Assembly: GCF_036013955.1 (NCBI RefSeq)
Contig: NZ_CP107903.1
Span: 1,364,001 to 1,428,000, forward strand
Length of the DNA: 64,000 nt
DNA from: Streptomyces sp. NBC_00459
GTDB taxonomy: Bacteria; Actinomycetota; Actinomycetes; Streptomycetales; Streptomycetaceae
Reading direction: 5' to 3'
Made by a program: the position numbers and the translations under genes. Below are positions 50,244-59,900 of this stretch, one piece after another. Position 1 is the first letter of the stretch. The number at the start of each line of letters is the position of its first letter. The notes beneath the pieces are model-generated. The model was not told the DNA's origin. It worked only from the letters and a program-made list of their open reading frames with translations, and did not search any database.

Positions 50244-52562
50244 GTGACAGCGACGTCCGCAGCCGCGGCAGCACGGGCCACCGTGTACGGCTACCCCCGC
50301 CAGGGCCCCAACCGGGAACTGAAGAAGGCGATCGAGGCCTACTGGAAGGGCCGCACCGACGCCGACACCCTCCACACCACCGCCGCCGACCTGCGCGCCG
50401 CCAACTGGCGACAGCTCGCCGAGGCCGGCATCGACGAGATCCCGACCGGAGACTTCTCGTACTACGACCACGTCCTGGACACCACCGTCATGGTCGGCGC
50501 GATCCCGCAGCGGCACCGCGCCGCCGTCGAATCCGACGCGCTGGACGGCTACTTCGCCATGGCACGCGGAACGCAGGAGATCGGTCCGCTGGAGATGACC
50601 AAGTGGTTCGACACCAACTACCACTACCTCGTACCCGAGTTGGGCCCCGACACCGTCTTCAGGGCTGACCCGGCCAAGCAGGTCGCGGAGTTGCGGGAAG
50701 CCCTCGCCCTCGGACTCGACGCCCGCCCGGTGCTGGTCGGCCCGGTCACCTACCTGCTGCTGGCCAAGCCCGCGCCCGGTGTCGGAGCCGACTTCGACCC
50801 GCTGACCCTGCTGGACCGGCTGCTGCCGGTGTACGCCGACGTCCTCGCCGACCTGCGCGCCGCCGGCGCCGAATGGGTACAGCTCGACGAGCCCGCCCTC
50901 GTCCAGGACCGCACCCCGGCCGAACTGAACACCGCCGCGCGCGCCTACCGCGACCTCGGCACCCGCACCGACCGGCCCAAGCTCCTGGTCGCCTCCTACT
51001 TCGACCGGCTCGGCGACGCCCTCCCGATCCTGGCCAAGGCACCGGTGGAGGGTCTAGCGCTGGACTTCACCGCCGCCGCCGCAGCCAACCTCGCGGACCT
51101 CGCCGCCGTCGGCGGGCTGCCCGGCAAGCGCCTGATCGCCGGCGTCGTCAACGGCCGCAACATCTGGGCCGACGACCTGACGAAGTCCCTCGCGACCCTC
51201 GGCACCCTGCTCGGGCTGGCCGGCCGGGTCGACGTCTCCGCGTCCTGCTCCCTCCTCCACGTCCCTCTCGACACGGCCGCCGAGCGGGACATCGACCCGC
51301 AGATCCTGCGCTGGCTCGCCTTCGCCCGCCAGAAGGCCGCCGAGATCGTCACCCTCGCCAAGGGCCTGTCCCTCGGCACCGATGCGATCGTCGGCGAACT
51401 GACCACCAACCGCACCGCACTCGCCGCCCGCGCGAACTCCCCCATCACCCGCGACCCCGCCGTACGGGCCCGAGCCGCCGCCGTCTCGGACACCGACGCC
51501 CGCCGCTCCCAGCCCTACCGGGAACGCTCCGCGGCCCAACGCGCCCACCTGCGCCTGCCGTTGCTGCCGACCACCACCATCGGCTCCTTCCCCCAGACCA
51601 ACGAACTGCGCACCGCCCGCGCCGACTTGAAGGCCGGTCGGATCGACACGGCCGACTACGAGGAACGCGTCAAGGCCGAGATCAGCGAGGTGATCGGCTT
51701 CCAGGAGAAGTCCGGCCTCGACGTCCTCGTCCACGGCGAACCCGAACGCAACGACATGGTCCAGTACTTCGCCGAGCAGCTCACCGGCTACCTCGCCACC
51801 CAGCACGGCTGGGTCCAGTCGTACGGCACCCGATACGTCCGCCCGCCGATCCTGGCCGGCGACATCTCCCGCCCCGAACCGATGACGGTGCGCTGGACGA
51901 CATACGCCCAGTCCCTCACCGGCAAGCCCGTCAAGGGCATGCTCACCGGACCGGTCACCATGCTCGCCTGGTCCTTCGTCCGCGACGACCAGCCCCTCGG
52001 AGACACCGCCCGACAAGTAGCACTTGCCCTGCGCGACGAGGTCAACGACCTGGAAAAGGCCGGGACTTCGGTCATCCAGGTCGATGAACCCGCACTGCGC
52101 GAAACCCTCCCCCTGCGCGCCGCCGACCACCCCGCCTACCTCGCCTGGGCCACCGAATCCTTCCGGCTCACCACAGGTGGCGTACGGCCCGACACCCAGA
52201 TCCACACCCACATGTGCTACGCCGAGTTCGGCGACATCGTCCAGGCCATCGACGACCTCGACGCCGACGTCATCAGCCTCGAAGCCACCCGCTCCCACAT
52301 GCAGGTCGCCCGCGAACTCGCCGTCCACGGCTACCCCCGCGAAGCCGGACCCGGCGTCTACGACATCCACTCCCCACGCGTGCCGAGCACCGAGGAAGCC
52401 GCCGAACTGCTCCGTACCGGCCTCAAGGCCATCCCCGCCGACCGTCTCTGGGTCAACCCCGACTGCGGCCTGAAGACCCGCGGCTGGCCCGAAACCCGTG
52501 CCTCCCTGGAGAACCTGGTCAGCGCCGCCCGCGCGGTCCGCGCGGAACTCTCCGCGTCCTGA
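50244..52562 (+). CDS. metE: Cobalamin-independent methionine synthase
   Basis: A 772-aa two-domain enzyme that transfers a methyl group from methyltetrahydrofolate-polyglutamate to homocysteine. The N-terminal half starts YGYPRQGPNRELKKAIEAYW. The C-terminal catalytic domain has LPTTTIGSFPQTNELRTARA, HGEPERNDMVQYFAEQLTGY and the zinc ligands in QIHTHMCYAEFGDI and LWVNPDCGLKTRGWPETR. GTG 50244 follows GAAGGAGA and gives the normal length. Controlled by the upstream cobalamin riboswitch; a terminator follows. Confidence 0.97.
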   Translation: MTATSAAAAARATVYGYPRQGPNRELKKAIEAYWKGRTDADTLHTTAADLRAANWRQLAEAGIDEIPTGDFSYYDHVLDTTVMVGAIPQRHRAAVESDALDGYFAMARGTQEIGPLEMTKWFDTNYHYLVPELGPDTVFRADPAKQVAELREALALGLDARPVLVGPVTYLLLAKPAPGVGADFDPLTLLDRLLPVYADVLADLRAAGAEWVQLDEPALVQDRTPAELNTAARAYRDLGTRTDRPKLLVASYFDRLGDALPILAKAPVEGLALDFTAAAAANLADLAAVGGLPGKRLIAGVVNGRNIWADDLTKSLATLGTLLGLAGRVDVSASCSLLHVPLDTAAERDIDPQILRWLAFARQKAAEIVTLAKGLSLGTDAIVGELTTNRTALAARANSPITRDPAVRARAAAVSDTDARRSQPYRERSAAQRAHLRLPLLPTTTIGSFPQTNELRTARADLKAGRIDTADYEERVKAEISEVIGFQEKSGLDVLVHGEPERNDMVQYFAEQLTGYLATQHGWVQSYGTRYVRPPILAGDISRPEPMTVRWTTYAQSLTGKPVKGMLTGPVTMLAWSFVRDDQPLGDTARQVALALRDEVNDLEKAGTSVIQVDEPALRETLPLRAADHPAYLAWATESFRLTTGGVRPDTQIHTHMCYAEFGDIVQAIDDLDADVISLEATRSHMQVARELAVHGYPREAGPGVYDIHSPRVPSTEEAAELLRTGLKAIPADRLWVNPDCGLKTRGWPETRASLENLVSAARAVRAELSAS

Positions 52563-52576
52563 CGACAAGCTCCGTC

Positions 52577-52613
52577 GGCCGGGGGAGGAAACGCCCGACT
52601 TCCTCCCCCGGCC
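52577..52613 (+). terminator. Terminator of metE
   Basis: GGCCGGGGGAGGA (52577-52589) and TCCTCCCCCGGCC (52601-52613) form a perfect 13-bp stem around an 11-nt loop, 14 nt after the stop. Confidence 0.85.
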
Positions 52614-52773
52614 CCGGCATCACCCCATGGCTCTCGGCATCCCCAGCACACGAGCAGACAGCGCAGCAACCATCCGTGCCCTGGCGACACGTTGCACGCT
52701 CCGCACGAACTGCGGGGGTCCACGCTGATCGCGACGGGGACGGCTACCGCGAGTTCCAGGTCCTGCGGGACGG

Positions 52774-53262
52774 TCAGAGGGCCGTCCAGGTGAACGCCAC
52801 CTTGTCACCGGCGTTCAGCTTGAACTGGCAGCCACCGACCGGCGTGGACGTGCCGTTGACCGAGATGTTCCAGTACGCGGCCCCGCCGCCGCCGACGTTC
52901 TTGATCGTGTCGACGGAGTAGTCGTCGAAGGACGCGTACCAGGTGCCGTCCCAGGTGAAGTGCCGCTTGCGCGCCGCATCGTCGAGAGCTGCCGTCGGGG
53001 TGGGGACGGCGGTGGGGTTGGCCCCGCCGTTGGTCCCGTCGCATGTGTGGGTGCCGCCCGTGGCAGTGGTCACGTCGTGACCCTTTGTCTTGATCTTCCC
53101 CTTGAAGAGCAGGCCGTCCGGTCCCTGCACGGTCAACGTGACCTTGACCGGGGCGTTCGTGCCCGCGGTGTCCTGCGCGTGGGCGACAGCGGGAGCGGAG
53201 GCGAGGGCGAGTGCGAGGGCAGCCGTGGTGATCAGGCCATGTCGTGCGGGTATGCGGTGCAA
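52774..53262 (-). CDS. Secreted DUF4430 (transcobalamin C-terminal-like) protein
   Basis: About 162 aa. A Sec signal (HGLITTAALALALASAPAVA, cleavage near AHAQD) precedes a single DUF4430 domain: KVTLTVQGPDGLLFKGKIKT, VDTIKNVGGGGAAYWNISVN and GGCQFKLNAGDKVAFTW. This domain corresponds to the C-terminal beta domain of vitamin B12-binding transcobalamins. The TTG at 53262 follows AGGAAGG at 7 nt; the longer open frame upstream runs through the riboswitch. The B12 riboswitch upstream supports a role in B12 binding. Two cysteines (HTCDG, GGCQF) probably form a disulfide. Confidence 0.8.
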   Translation of the reverse strand: MHRIPARHGLITTAALALALASAPAVAHAQDTAGTNAPVKVTLTVQGPDGLLFKGKIKTKGHDVTTATGGTHTCDGTNGGANPTAVPTPTAALDDAARKRHFTWDGTWYASFDDYSVDTIKNVGGGGAAYWNISVNGTSTPVGGCQFKLNAGDKVAFTWTAL

Positions 53263-53439
53263 GGCTGAGCCTTCCTGGTACGGGGCCCACGGCCCGTCGC
53301 CGAGGAGGCCGACCGGTACTCCGGCGCCGGCGTCCGCTGCCACACCCGGCGCCGGCTGAACGGGCAGGGCGGTCAGGCGGCGGAACACACCGGATCGACG
53401 GGACCGGGCCAGGACCCTCGGCTTCGCGCCGCAGACCGT

Positions 53440-53615
53440 GACAGTGGGGGCGGGCGGTACACACGGCGCGCTCCGGGTGTACCGACTGACGGCCCCCCAG
53501 AGCCGCACAGGTTGCAGGTCAGTGCCGGACTCCCACCGGCTTCCCCCCCCCAGTCGCACGCCTATGCAGTTGTCGGTGTGTCTGTCGCACCCGGACACCG
53601 GCGTATGCCGCCGGG
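53440..53615 (-). ncRNA. Second cobalamin riboswitch, upstream of the DUF4430 gene
   Basis: On the minus strand the core GGGGAAGCCGGTGGGAGTCC followed by GGCACTGACCTGCAACC at about 53500-53540 fits the B12-box consensus. A 3' part GTCAGTCGGTACACCCGG near 53480 follows. A TAGGAT -10-like box lies upstream at about 53632-53637. The 3' box differs from the metE riboswitch, so this is probably the other AdoCbl subclass. Confidence 0.8.
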
Positions 53616-53759
53616 ACGCGAAGTCCTCGAATCCTAGGGTGGGTTGAGGCCGGTCGCCAGAGGGAGTCGGTGTGGTGAGGCAGTTTGGTGTCGGCGGTCG
53701 ACCGGGCATCGTAGACGTGCCGGATCCCCCGGCACGGCGGAAGTCACGAGGTGGCACAG

Positions 53760-53981
53760 ATGGCAGCTGACGTGAGCCCGGAACCGGTCGCGACCTTCTG
53801 CGGGGACTGCGACTGCGGTTGTCCCCAGCTCTTCGTGGACCCGCACGCGCCCGCGGACAAGCGGGTGCGCATCACCGACGACTTCGGGCAGCATGTGCAG
53901 ATGAGCGAGGAGCAGTTCGCCGACCTCGTCGCCCAGGCCAGGTCCGGCGCGCTGGACCGGCTCACCGTGGCGTCGCGCTGA
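53760..53981 (+). CDS. Small cysteine-cluster protein
   Basis: 73 aa. A CGDCDCGCPQLFVD motif at about residues 14-27 holds four cysteines and could bind a metal. It is followed by KRVRITDDFGQHVQMSEEQF and DLVAQARSGALDRL. This type is common in Streptomyces without known function. ATG 53760 follows GAGGTGG; GTG 53751 is an alternative. It is convergent with the ABC ATPase gene of the metallophore region. Confidence 0.75.
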   Translation: MAADVSPEPVATFCGDCDCGCPQLFVDPHAPADKRVRITDDFGQHVQMSEEQFADLVAQARSGALDRLTVASR

Positions 53982-54024
53982 GACCCGGATCATGTACGAG
54001 CCCCACAGCGAGTGACGGCGGTCG

Positions 54025-54825
54025 TCACAGTTCCGCGTGCTCGGGCTCCCTGTCACCGGCGAGAGGCTGAGCCGCGTAGGTGACGCGGACGACGCCGTCG
54101 GCATGGCGTTCCGTGGCACCCCGTACGCCGAAGACGTCGCGGAGGAGGTCCGGGGTCAGGACGTCCAGGACAGGTCCGGCCGCGACCACCGCGCCCTCGT
54201 GGAGCACGACGAGGTGGTCGCAGAGCCGGGCGGCGAGATCCAGGTCGTGCAGGACCGCGAGGGTGGTGATGCCCGTGCTGCGGATCAGGTCCAGGAGTTC
54301 GAACCGGGCGCGGATGTCCAGGTGGTTGGTGAGTTCGTCCAGGACCAGGAGCTGGGGGCGTTGGGCTAGAGCCCTGGCCAGCAGGACCCGTTGGCGCTCG
54401 CCGCCCGAGAGGGTGGCGTAGTCGCGGTGTGCGAACGGGGTGACACCGCAGCGCGCGACCGCGTCGGCGACGGCCTCGTGGTCCTCGGATCCGTCGCGGC
54501 CCATCAGGCCGTGGTGGGGCGTACGGCCGAGGGCGACGATCTCGGTCACCGTCAGTCCGGTGGTGGTGCCGGCGTCCTGGAGTACGGCCGCCGTGCGGCG
54601 GGCTGCCGTACGCGCGGAGAGTTCCCATACGTCGTCGCCGCCCACTCTGACCACCCCGTCGGCCGGGCGCAGTGAGCGGTAGACGGCGCGGAGCAGGGTG
54701 GACTTGCCGCTGCCGTTGGGGCCCACCAGGCCGACGATGTCGCCCTTGGCGGCCTCCAGGTTCACCTGCCGGAGGATCGGCCTGCGGTCCAGGGTGATGT
54801 GGAGCTGGTCCACGGTCAGTTTCAT
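54025..54825 (-). CDS. ABC transporter ATPase (FecE/BtuD type)
   Basis: 266 aa. Walker A is GLVGPNGSGKSTLLRAVYRS near residue 33, the signature is YATLSGGERQRVLLARALAQ near 138 and Walker B is QLLVLDELTNHLDIRARFEL near 160. This is the ATP-driving subunit of an iron-siderophore/B12-type importer. It overlaps the permease stop by 4 nt (ATGA). Last gene of the minus-strand run after the isonitrile-lipopeptide NRPS, so it probably serves uptake of that metallophore. Confidence 0.9.
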   Translation of the reverse strand: MKLTVDQLHITLDRRPILRQVNLEAAKGDIVGLVGPNGSGKSTLLRAVYRSLRPADGVVRVGGDDVWELSARTAARRTAAVLQDAGTTTGLTVTEIVALGRTPHHGLMGRDGSEDHEAVADAVARCGVTPFAHRDYATLSGGERQRVLLARALAQRPQLLVLDELTNHLDIRARFELLDLIRSTGITTLAVLHDLDLAARLCDHLVVLHEGAVVAAGPVLDVLTPDLLRDVFGVRGATERHADGVVRVTYAAQPLAGDREPEHAEL

Positions 54826-55859
54826 ACGGTGTCCAGGCCCTTGTTGCGGCGCAGCAGCCACAGGAAGAAGGGGGCCCCGAGCAGGGCGGTGAGGATGCCC
54901 AGCGGGAGTTCGTTGGGGCGGGTGAGGGTGCGGGAGAGCAGGTCGACGAGGACGAGGTAGACGGCACCGAGGAGTGCGGTCAGCGGAATGAGTCTGCGGT
55001 GGTCGGCGCCGGTGCTGAGGCGGACCAGGTGCGGAATCATCAGGCCGACGAAGCCGACCCCGCCCGCGACGGCGATGACGGTGCCGGTGAGCAGCGCGCT
55101 GACGACCAGCAGACCGGCCCGCAGCCGGTTGACGTCCACGCCGAGCGCGGTCGCCGACTCGTCACCGGCGAGCAGCGCGTTGAGGCGTCGGCCCAGCAGG
55201 GTCAGCAGGGCCGTGCTCGTCAGGACGACGACCGTGACAGTGGGGAGCTGGTTCCACTGGGCGCCGGCCACACTGCCCAGCATCCAGAACATCACCGTAC
55301 GCAGCTCGGTCGGCGTCGCGAGCAGTTGGACGAAGCTGGTCATCGACAGCAGGACGTAGCCGACCGCGACCCCCGCCAGCACCACCCGGGTGGGAGCGAG
55401 CCGGCCCTGCCGCTGCCCCAGGACGAAGACCAGGGCACCGGCCGCCAGGGCGCCGACGAACGCCGCGCCGGACACTCCGAGCGCGCCCAGGCCGCCGAGC
55501 GCGACTCCGCCGAGCGTGATGACGAGCACCGCGCCGAACGAGGCGCCGTAGGAGAAACCGAGGACGACCGGGTCGGCGAGCGGGTTGGTGACCAGAGTCT
55601 GCAGCACCGCCCCCGCCACCGCCAGACCCGCGCCGACCAGCGCGGCCAGGGCGACTCGGGGTGCCCGGAAGGTCCACACGATCTGGTCCAGTGCGGGGTC
55701 GGCGGTGCCGCCGCCCCGGCCGGTGACGTGGTGCAGGAGGATCCCCCACACGTCGCCGACCGGGATGTTGACCGCGCCGATGCTCACCGCCAGCACCATG
55801 ACGGCGACGAGCACGGTGAGCAGGACACCGGCGGCGAGAGACAGCCTCAGCCCGTTCAG
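54822..55859 (-). CDS. FecCD-type ABC permease
   Basis: About 345 aa with ten hydrophobic segments. Family motifs are RAPRVALAALVGAGLAVAGA near residue 62, LQTLVTNPLADPVVLGFSYG right after, and VGFVGLMIPHLVRLSTGADH near 270. No ATG, GTG or TTG exists at the right place: the first in-frame ones are inside the first membrane segment or 38 codons upstream within the preceding gene. A CTG overlapping the previous stop as CTGA at 55859 gives normal length and is proposed as start. Confidence 0.85.
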   Translation of the reverse strand: MNGLRLSLAAGVLLTVLVAVMVLAVSIGAVNIPVGDVWGILLHHVTGRGGGTADPALDQIVWTFRAPRVALAALVGAGLAVAGAVLQTLVTNPLADPVVLGFSYGASFGAVLVITLGGVALGGLGALGVSGAAFVGALAAGALVFVLGQRQGRLAPTRVVLAGVAVGYVLLSMTSFVQLLATPTELRTVMFWMLGSVAGAQWNQLPTVTVVVLTSTALLTLLGRRLNALLAGDESATALGVDVNRLRAGLLVVSALLTGTVIAVAGGVGFVGLMIPHLVRLSTGADHRRLIPLTALLGAVYLVLVDLLSRTLTRPNELPLGILTALLGAPFFLWLLRRNKGLDTV

Positions 55860-56899
55860 ACCTTGTCGGGGTGCAGGGCCTTGGCGATCTTCTCGACGGC
55901 CAGGTCGTTGCTGGGGCCGAGGTACATCGAGTCCGACAGTGCCACGTACGTGTTGGTCTTCGCGGCCGGCCACTGGGGGAACTCCTTCAGCAGTTTCTTG
56001 GCGTAGGCCGCCGGGTTCGGGTCGTTGTAGCCGATGACGACGAGCGCGTCGACGTCGGTCGCGGCCACCTTCTCCTTGCTCAGGTCGGCGAAGGAGGTCT
56101 TCGAGGCGTTCTCGAAGGCGTTGGAGCCGCCGGCCTTGGCGAGGATGTCGTTGTAGATGCCCTTGGCGACGACCGAGCTGAAGTCGTTGCCGCCCATGGC
56201 CATGTTGGAGAACAGCACCATGACCTTCGGCTGCTTCTCGCCCTTCACCTTGGCGGCGACCTCGGCGATGTGCTTCTCCGACGCGGCGATGATCTTCTCT
56301 GCCTCGTCGCTCCTGTCGAAGACCTTGCCCAGGTCGCGCAGCAGCGTGTAGCTGTCGGCGATCGTCATCCTGGAGGTGTCCTGGTCGCAGCCCTGCGGGG
56401 ACACGTAGGTGTTGGCTCCCACCGCCCCCAGCTGCTCGCGGGTGGCGAAGCCGTTCCTCTCGTCGAAGCCGTACGAGGTGGTGGACAGCACCAGGTCGGG
56501 GCGCAGTCCGATCATCGCCTCGCGCGGAATGTCGTAGGCGTCGTTCAGTTTCACGTCACCCGTGGGGAGCGCCTTGATGGCGGCGGCACGTCCCGCGACC
56601 TCGGACATGCCGTAGGTCTGCTGATTGGCGACGATCCTGTCCTGCACGCCCAGGGCGAGAAGCGTGGAGACCTCGGCGACCGAGGCACCGTTCATCACGA
56701 CGACCCGGCCGGGTTCCTCGGTGATCTCTTCCGACACTCCGCAGTTCTCAAGGGTGACCGGGTAGCCGGTGTTCGCTGCGGCGGCTGCCGCCTTGCCGTC
56801 GGCGACACCGTCCGTGTGGGTCGAGGAGTCGGTGCAGGCCGCGGTGACCAGACACAGGGCGCCGGCCAGGGCGATGGCGACGGGCCGTTTCTTCGGCAT
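55856..56899 (-). CDS. Periplasmic-type metallophore-binding lipoprotein (FecB/BtuF family)
   Basis: 347 aa. The signal peptide (RPVAIALAGALCLVTAAC) ends in a lipobox. The mature part has the class III binding-protein layout: RVVVMNGASVAEVSTLLALG, GLRPDLVLSTTSYGFDERN, a long helix and VDALVVIGYNDPNPAAYAKK. It would bind the metal-loaded metallophore outside the cell; B12 is the other possible ligand. The ATG at 56899 follows AAGGAG. It starts 90 bp after the NRPS stop, on the same strand. Confidence 0.87.
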   Translation of the reverse strand: MPKKRPVAIALAGALCLVTAACTDSSTHTDGVADGKAAAAAANTGYPVTLENCGVSEEITEEPGRVVVMNGASVAEVSTLLALGVQDRIVANQQTYGMSEVAGRAAAIKALPTGDVKLNDAYDIPREAMIGLRPDLVLSTTSYGFDERNGFATREQLGAVGANTYVSPQGCDQDTSRMTIADSYTLLRDLGKVFDRSDEAEKIIAASEKHIAEVAAKVKGEKQPKVMVLFSNMAMGGNDFSSVVAKGIYNDILAKAGGSNAFENASKTSFADLSKEKVAATDVDALVVIGYNDPNPAAYAKKLLKEFPQWPAAKTNTYVALSDSMYLGPSNDLAVEKIAKALHPDKV

Positions 56900-56989
56900 G
56901 CGTGCTCCTTGCAGCGGGGTGTCCATGAAACGAGGGACTCTGTTGCAGTAGTCGGGAGGAAGAGCCGGTGAGTTCCCGGGACCTCCCAA

Positions 56990-59900
56990 CTACTTCGCTG
57001 GGGCTGCCAGATGACTTTTCCGTCCCGCCGGGGCAGGCAGGAGGCCGGTGGTGACGCAGTGGTCGAGGTAGCGGAAGACGAGGTCCCGGTCGGCGGGCGG
57101 GCAGGTGATGCCGCTGCCGTGCAGTCCGTTCACTACGTTGTCGGCGCACACGCGTCCCAGGCGCAGACCGGGGTCGGCGGCGTCTTCGGGGGCCGCGTCC
57201 CACGAGTCGAAGAAGGCGAGTGTGGTCGCCGCGACACCGGAGGACTCCGGGAGTTCGGCTCTCCACTGCGCCAGCGGCACGCGGCGCAGCGAATAGCCGT
57301 ACTCCTCCAGCCAGTCGTAGATGTCGCCCAGCCGCACGGGGGCGGTGGCTGCGTGGTTGAAGACCGTCGCCGCCCTCCGCTGCCCGAGGCAGAGGTGGAC
57401 GAGGGCTTCGGCGACATGGTCGACGGGTGTCCAGGTCTCCTCCTCGAACAGTTCGGGGACGATGCCGGCGGGAACCCCGGCGCGCAGCACGCTCCACAGG
57501 AAGTCCCGCTCGTTCACGTAGCCGGTCGCGGCCGGGCCGACGATCCGGCCGAGCCGGTGCACGGTGACGGGCAGCCCCCGCTCGGCGGCCTGTTCCAGCA
57601 GCCGCTCGGCAGCCCACTTCGACTGCTGGTAGCCGTAGCGCAGTCCGGAGTGGGGCGGGAAGAACGCCTCGGGGACCTCGGTGGCGAGGGCGAGCGGCGG
57701 GGCCACGGAGAGGGTCGACACGAAGTGCAGAGGGACCGGGCGTACGGCCGCCAGGCGCAGCAGCTCCCTGGTCGACCCGGTGTTGGCGGCGCGCAGGGTG
57801 GCGTAGTCGCGCATGATGCTCACGGTCGCCGCGTTGTGGAAGATCGCCCCGCAGGTGCGGGCCAGTTCGGCGAACGTCCCGTCGGCCAGGCCGAGTCGGG
57901 GGCGGGCGAGGTCAGCGGGAAGTGCCGTGACGCGTTCCCACGCCGTGTCCGGAACGCGGATCCGGTGGGTCTCCAGGGCCTGCTGGATGCGGGCGGTGGC
58001 CTCGGCGGGACTCGGTGCCCGGACGGTGCAGACGATCTCCGCCTCCGTGTCCGTCAGGAGCTGTGCCAGCAGGTGTACGCCGACGAATCCGGTCGCGCCG
58101 GTCAGCAGGATCCGCTCCGGTGTTCCGCCCGCGCGGAGGCCGTCGCCGGGGCGGATGTCCGGGTCGAGGACGGTGTCGGCGGCCATTGTCTGCGGGAGGC
58201 CGGGGGTTGTCGGCCCTTCCTGCTGCTGCAGGAAGCGCGCGAGGTCGGCGATGCGCGGGTGCTGGAACAGCCAGGCGACCTTCATCTCCCGGCCCAGTTC
58301 GACACCGAGGCGGTTGGCGACCTGGATCGCCTGGAGCGACTGGGCACCGAGGTCGAACACGTCGTCCTGAGCGGCGACGGAGGCCAGGCCGAGCACCTGC
58401 TGCCAGACGGAGGCGATGGTGCGTTCCAGTGTTCTGTCCGGCGAGTTCGTCCGCCGCGTACCGAGGTCGGGGTGCGGTGTGGCGAGGAGCTTCCTGTCGA
58501 TCTTCCCGGAGCTCGTCCGGGGCAGGCCGGCCAGGAACTCGATCGCCGAGGGGATCATCGCCGGGGGCAGGGCCGTACGGAGGCGATCCCTGATCCCGGC
58601 CACGGACAGGTCCGGCCCGTCCTGTCTGAACAGCCCGTCCGGCTCGTCCGGGACGACGTACGCGGCCAGCCGCCGCGTCCCGTCCTCCAGCACCTGGCCC
58701 ACGACGGCGGCGTCCCGCACCCCCGCGCAGGCCAGGAGGGCGCTCTCGACCTCGGCGGGGTGCACACGATGTCCGCTGATCTTGAACTCGGTGTCTGTTC
58801 GGCCCAGATAGCGCAGTTGCCCGTCGTCGCCGATCCGTACCCGGTCGCCGGTGCGGTAGGCGCGTGGTGCTCCGGGGAGGACGTCCAGGGGCGCGAAGCG
58901 GGCGGTGTCCGGAAGCGCGCCTCCCCGGTAGCCGGCGGCCAGGTTGTCGCCGAGGAGGTGGAGTTCGCCGTCGACGACCGCGGCCCGGGTGCCCGGCAGC
59001 GGCAGCCCGATGGGTACGTCTCCCGGGGCCAGGGCGGGATCGTGGAGGTCGGCGGCGGTGGCGACCACGGTGGCCTCGGTCGGCCCGTAGGTGTTCAGCA
59101 GCCGTACGGATGTCCCGACGGCCTTGCGCCAGCGGTCGACGCGTTCGGGCAGGGCCGCCTCGCCGCCGATGACGACGGTCCGCACCGCGGCGGGCAGGGC
59201 GGCGGCACCCGTCGAGACGGCGTAGGCCAGTTCGTGCCAGTAGGCCGTGGGCAGGTCGAGGAAGCTGATCCGCAGTCGTGCGCAGGTGTTCAGGAACGCG
59301 GGGACCGAGTCGGTCATGTCGTCGGTACGCACGACGAGCGTCGCGCCCGCGCACAGGGCGAGGAAGATCTCCTCGACGCTCGTGTCGAAGTGCAGCGGGG
59401 CGAACTGCAGGACGCGGTCGTGGCGTTGGACTCCGTAGCGGTGGGTGGCGCCGGCGACGAAGTGGGCGAGGGCCCGGTGGCCGATCTCGACACCCTTGGG
59501 GCGGCCGGTGGAGCCGGAGGTGTGCAGGACGTAGGCGAGTTCGTCCGGTGCCGGAGCGGTCGGCCTGGCTGTGGCGAGGTCGGCCGTGACGTCGGCGTAG
59601 GTGCTCGTCGTCAGTGTCAGCGCGGGCCGGGCGCCTTCCAGTAGCTCGGCCCTGCGTGCCTCGGGGGCCGTCGGGTCGAGCGGGCAGTAGGCAGCGCCGG
59701 AGAGCAGGACACCGAGGACGGCGGTGATCGCGTCGATGCCGCGCGGCAGGGCCACGGCCACCAGGTCGCCGGGACCCACGCCACGGGCGGCCAGTCGGTG
59801 GGCCAAGTCCCGCGCCGAGCCGAAGAGTTCCGCGTACGTGATGCTGTGTCCGTCGTGTTCGACGGCCACCGAGCCGCCGCTGCGGGCAGCGTGGTCGGCG

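Noticed and set aside
54025-56899. Calling the ABC genes BtuFCD (vitamin B12 importer)
   Set aside because: The family alone does not decide. Same-strand position directly after the scoA NRPS and no riboswitch in the 90-bp gap favour a metallophore; B12 is kept as the alternative.
57011-59644. 877-codon plus-strand ORF opposite the NRPS
   Set aside because: Mirror frame of the NRPS A and R domains; no recognisable domain of its own.
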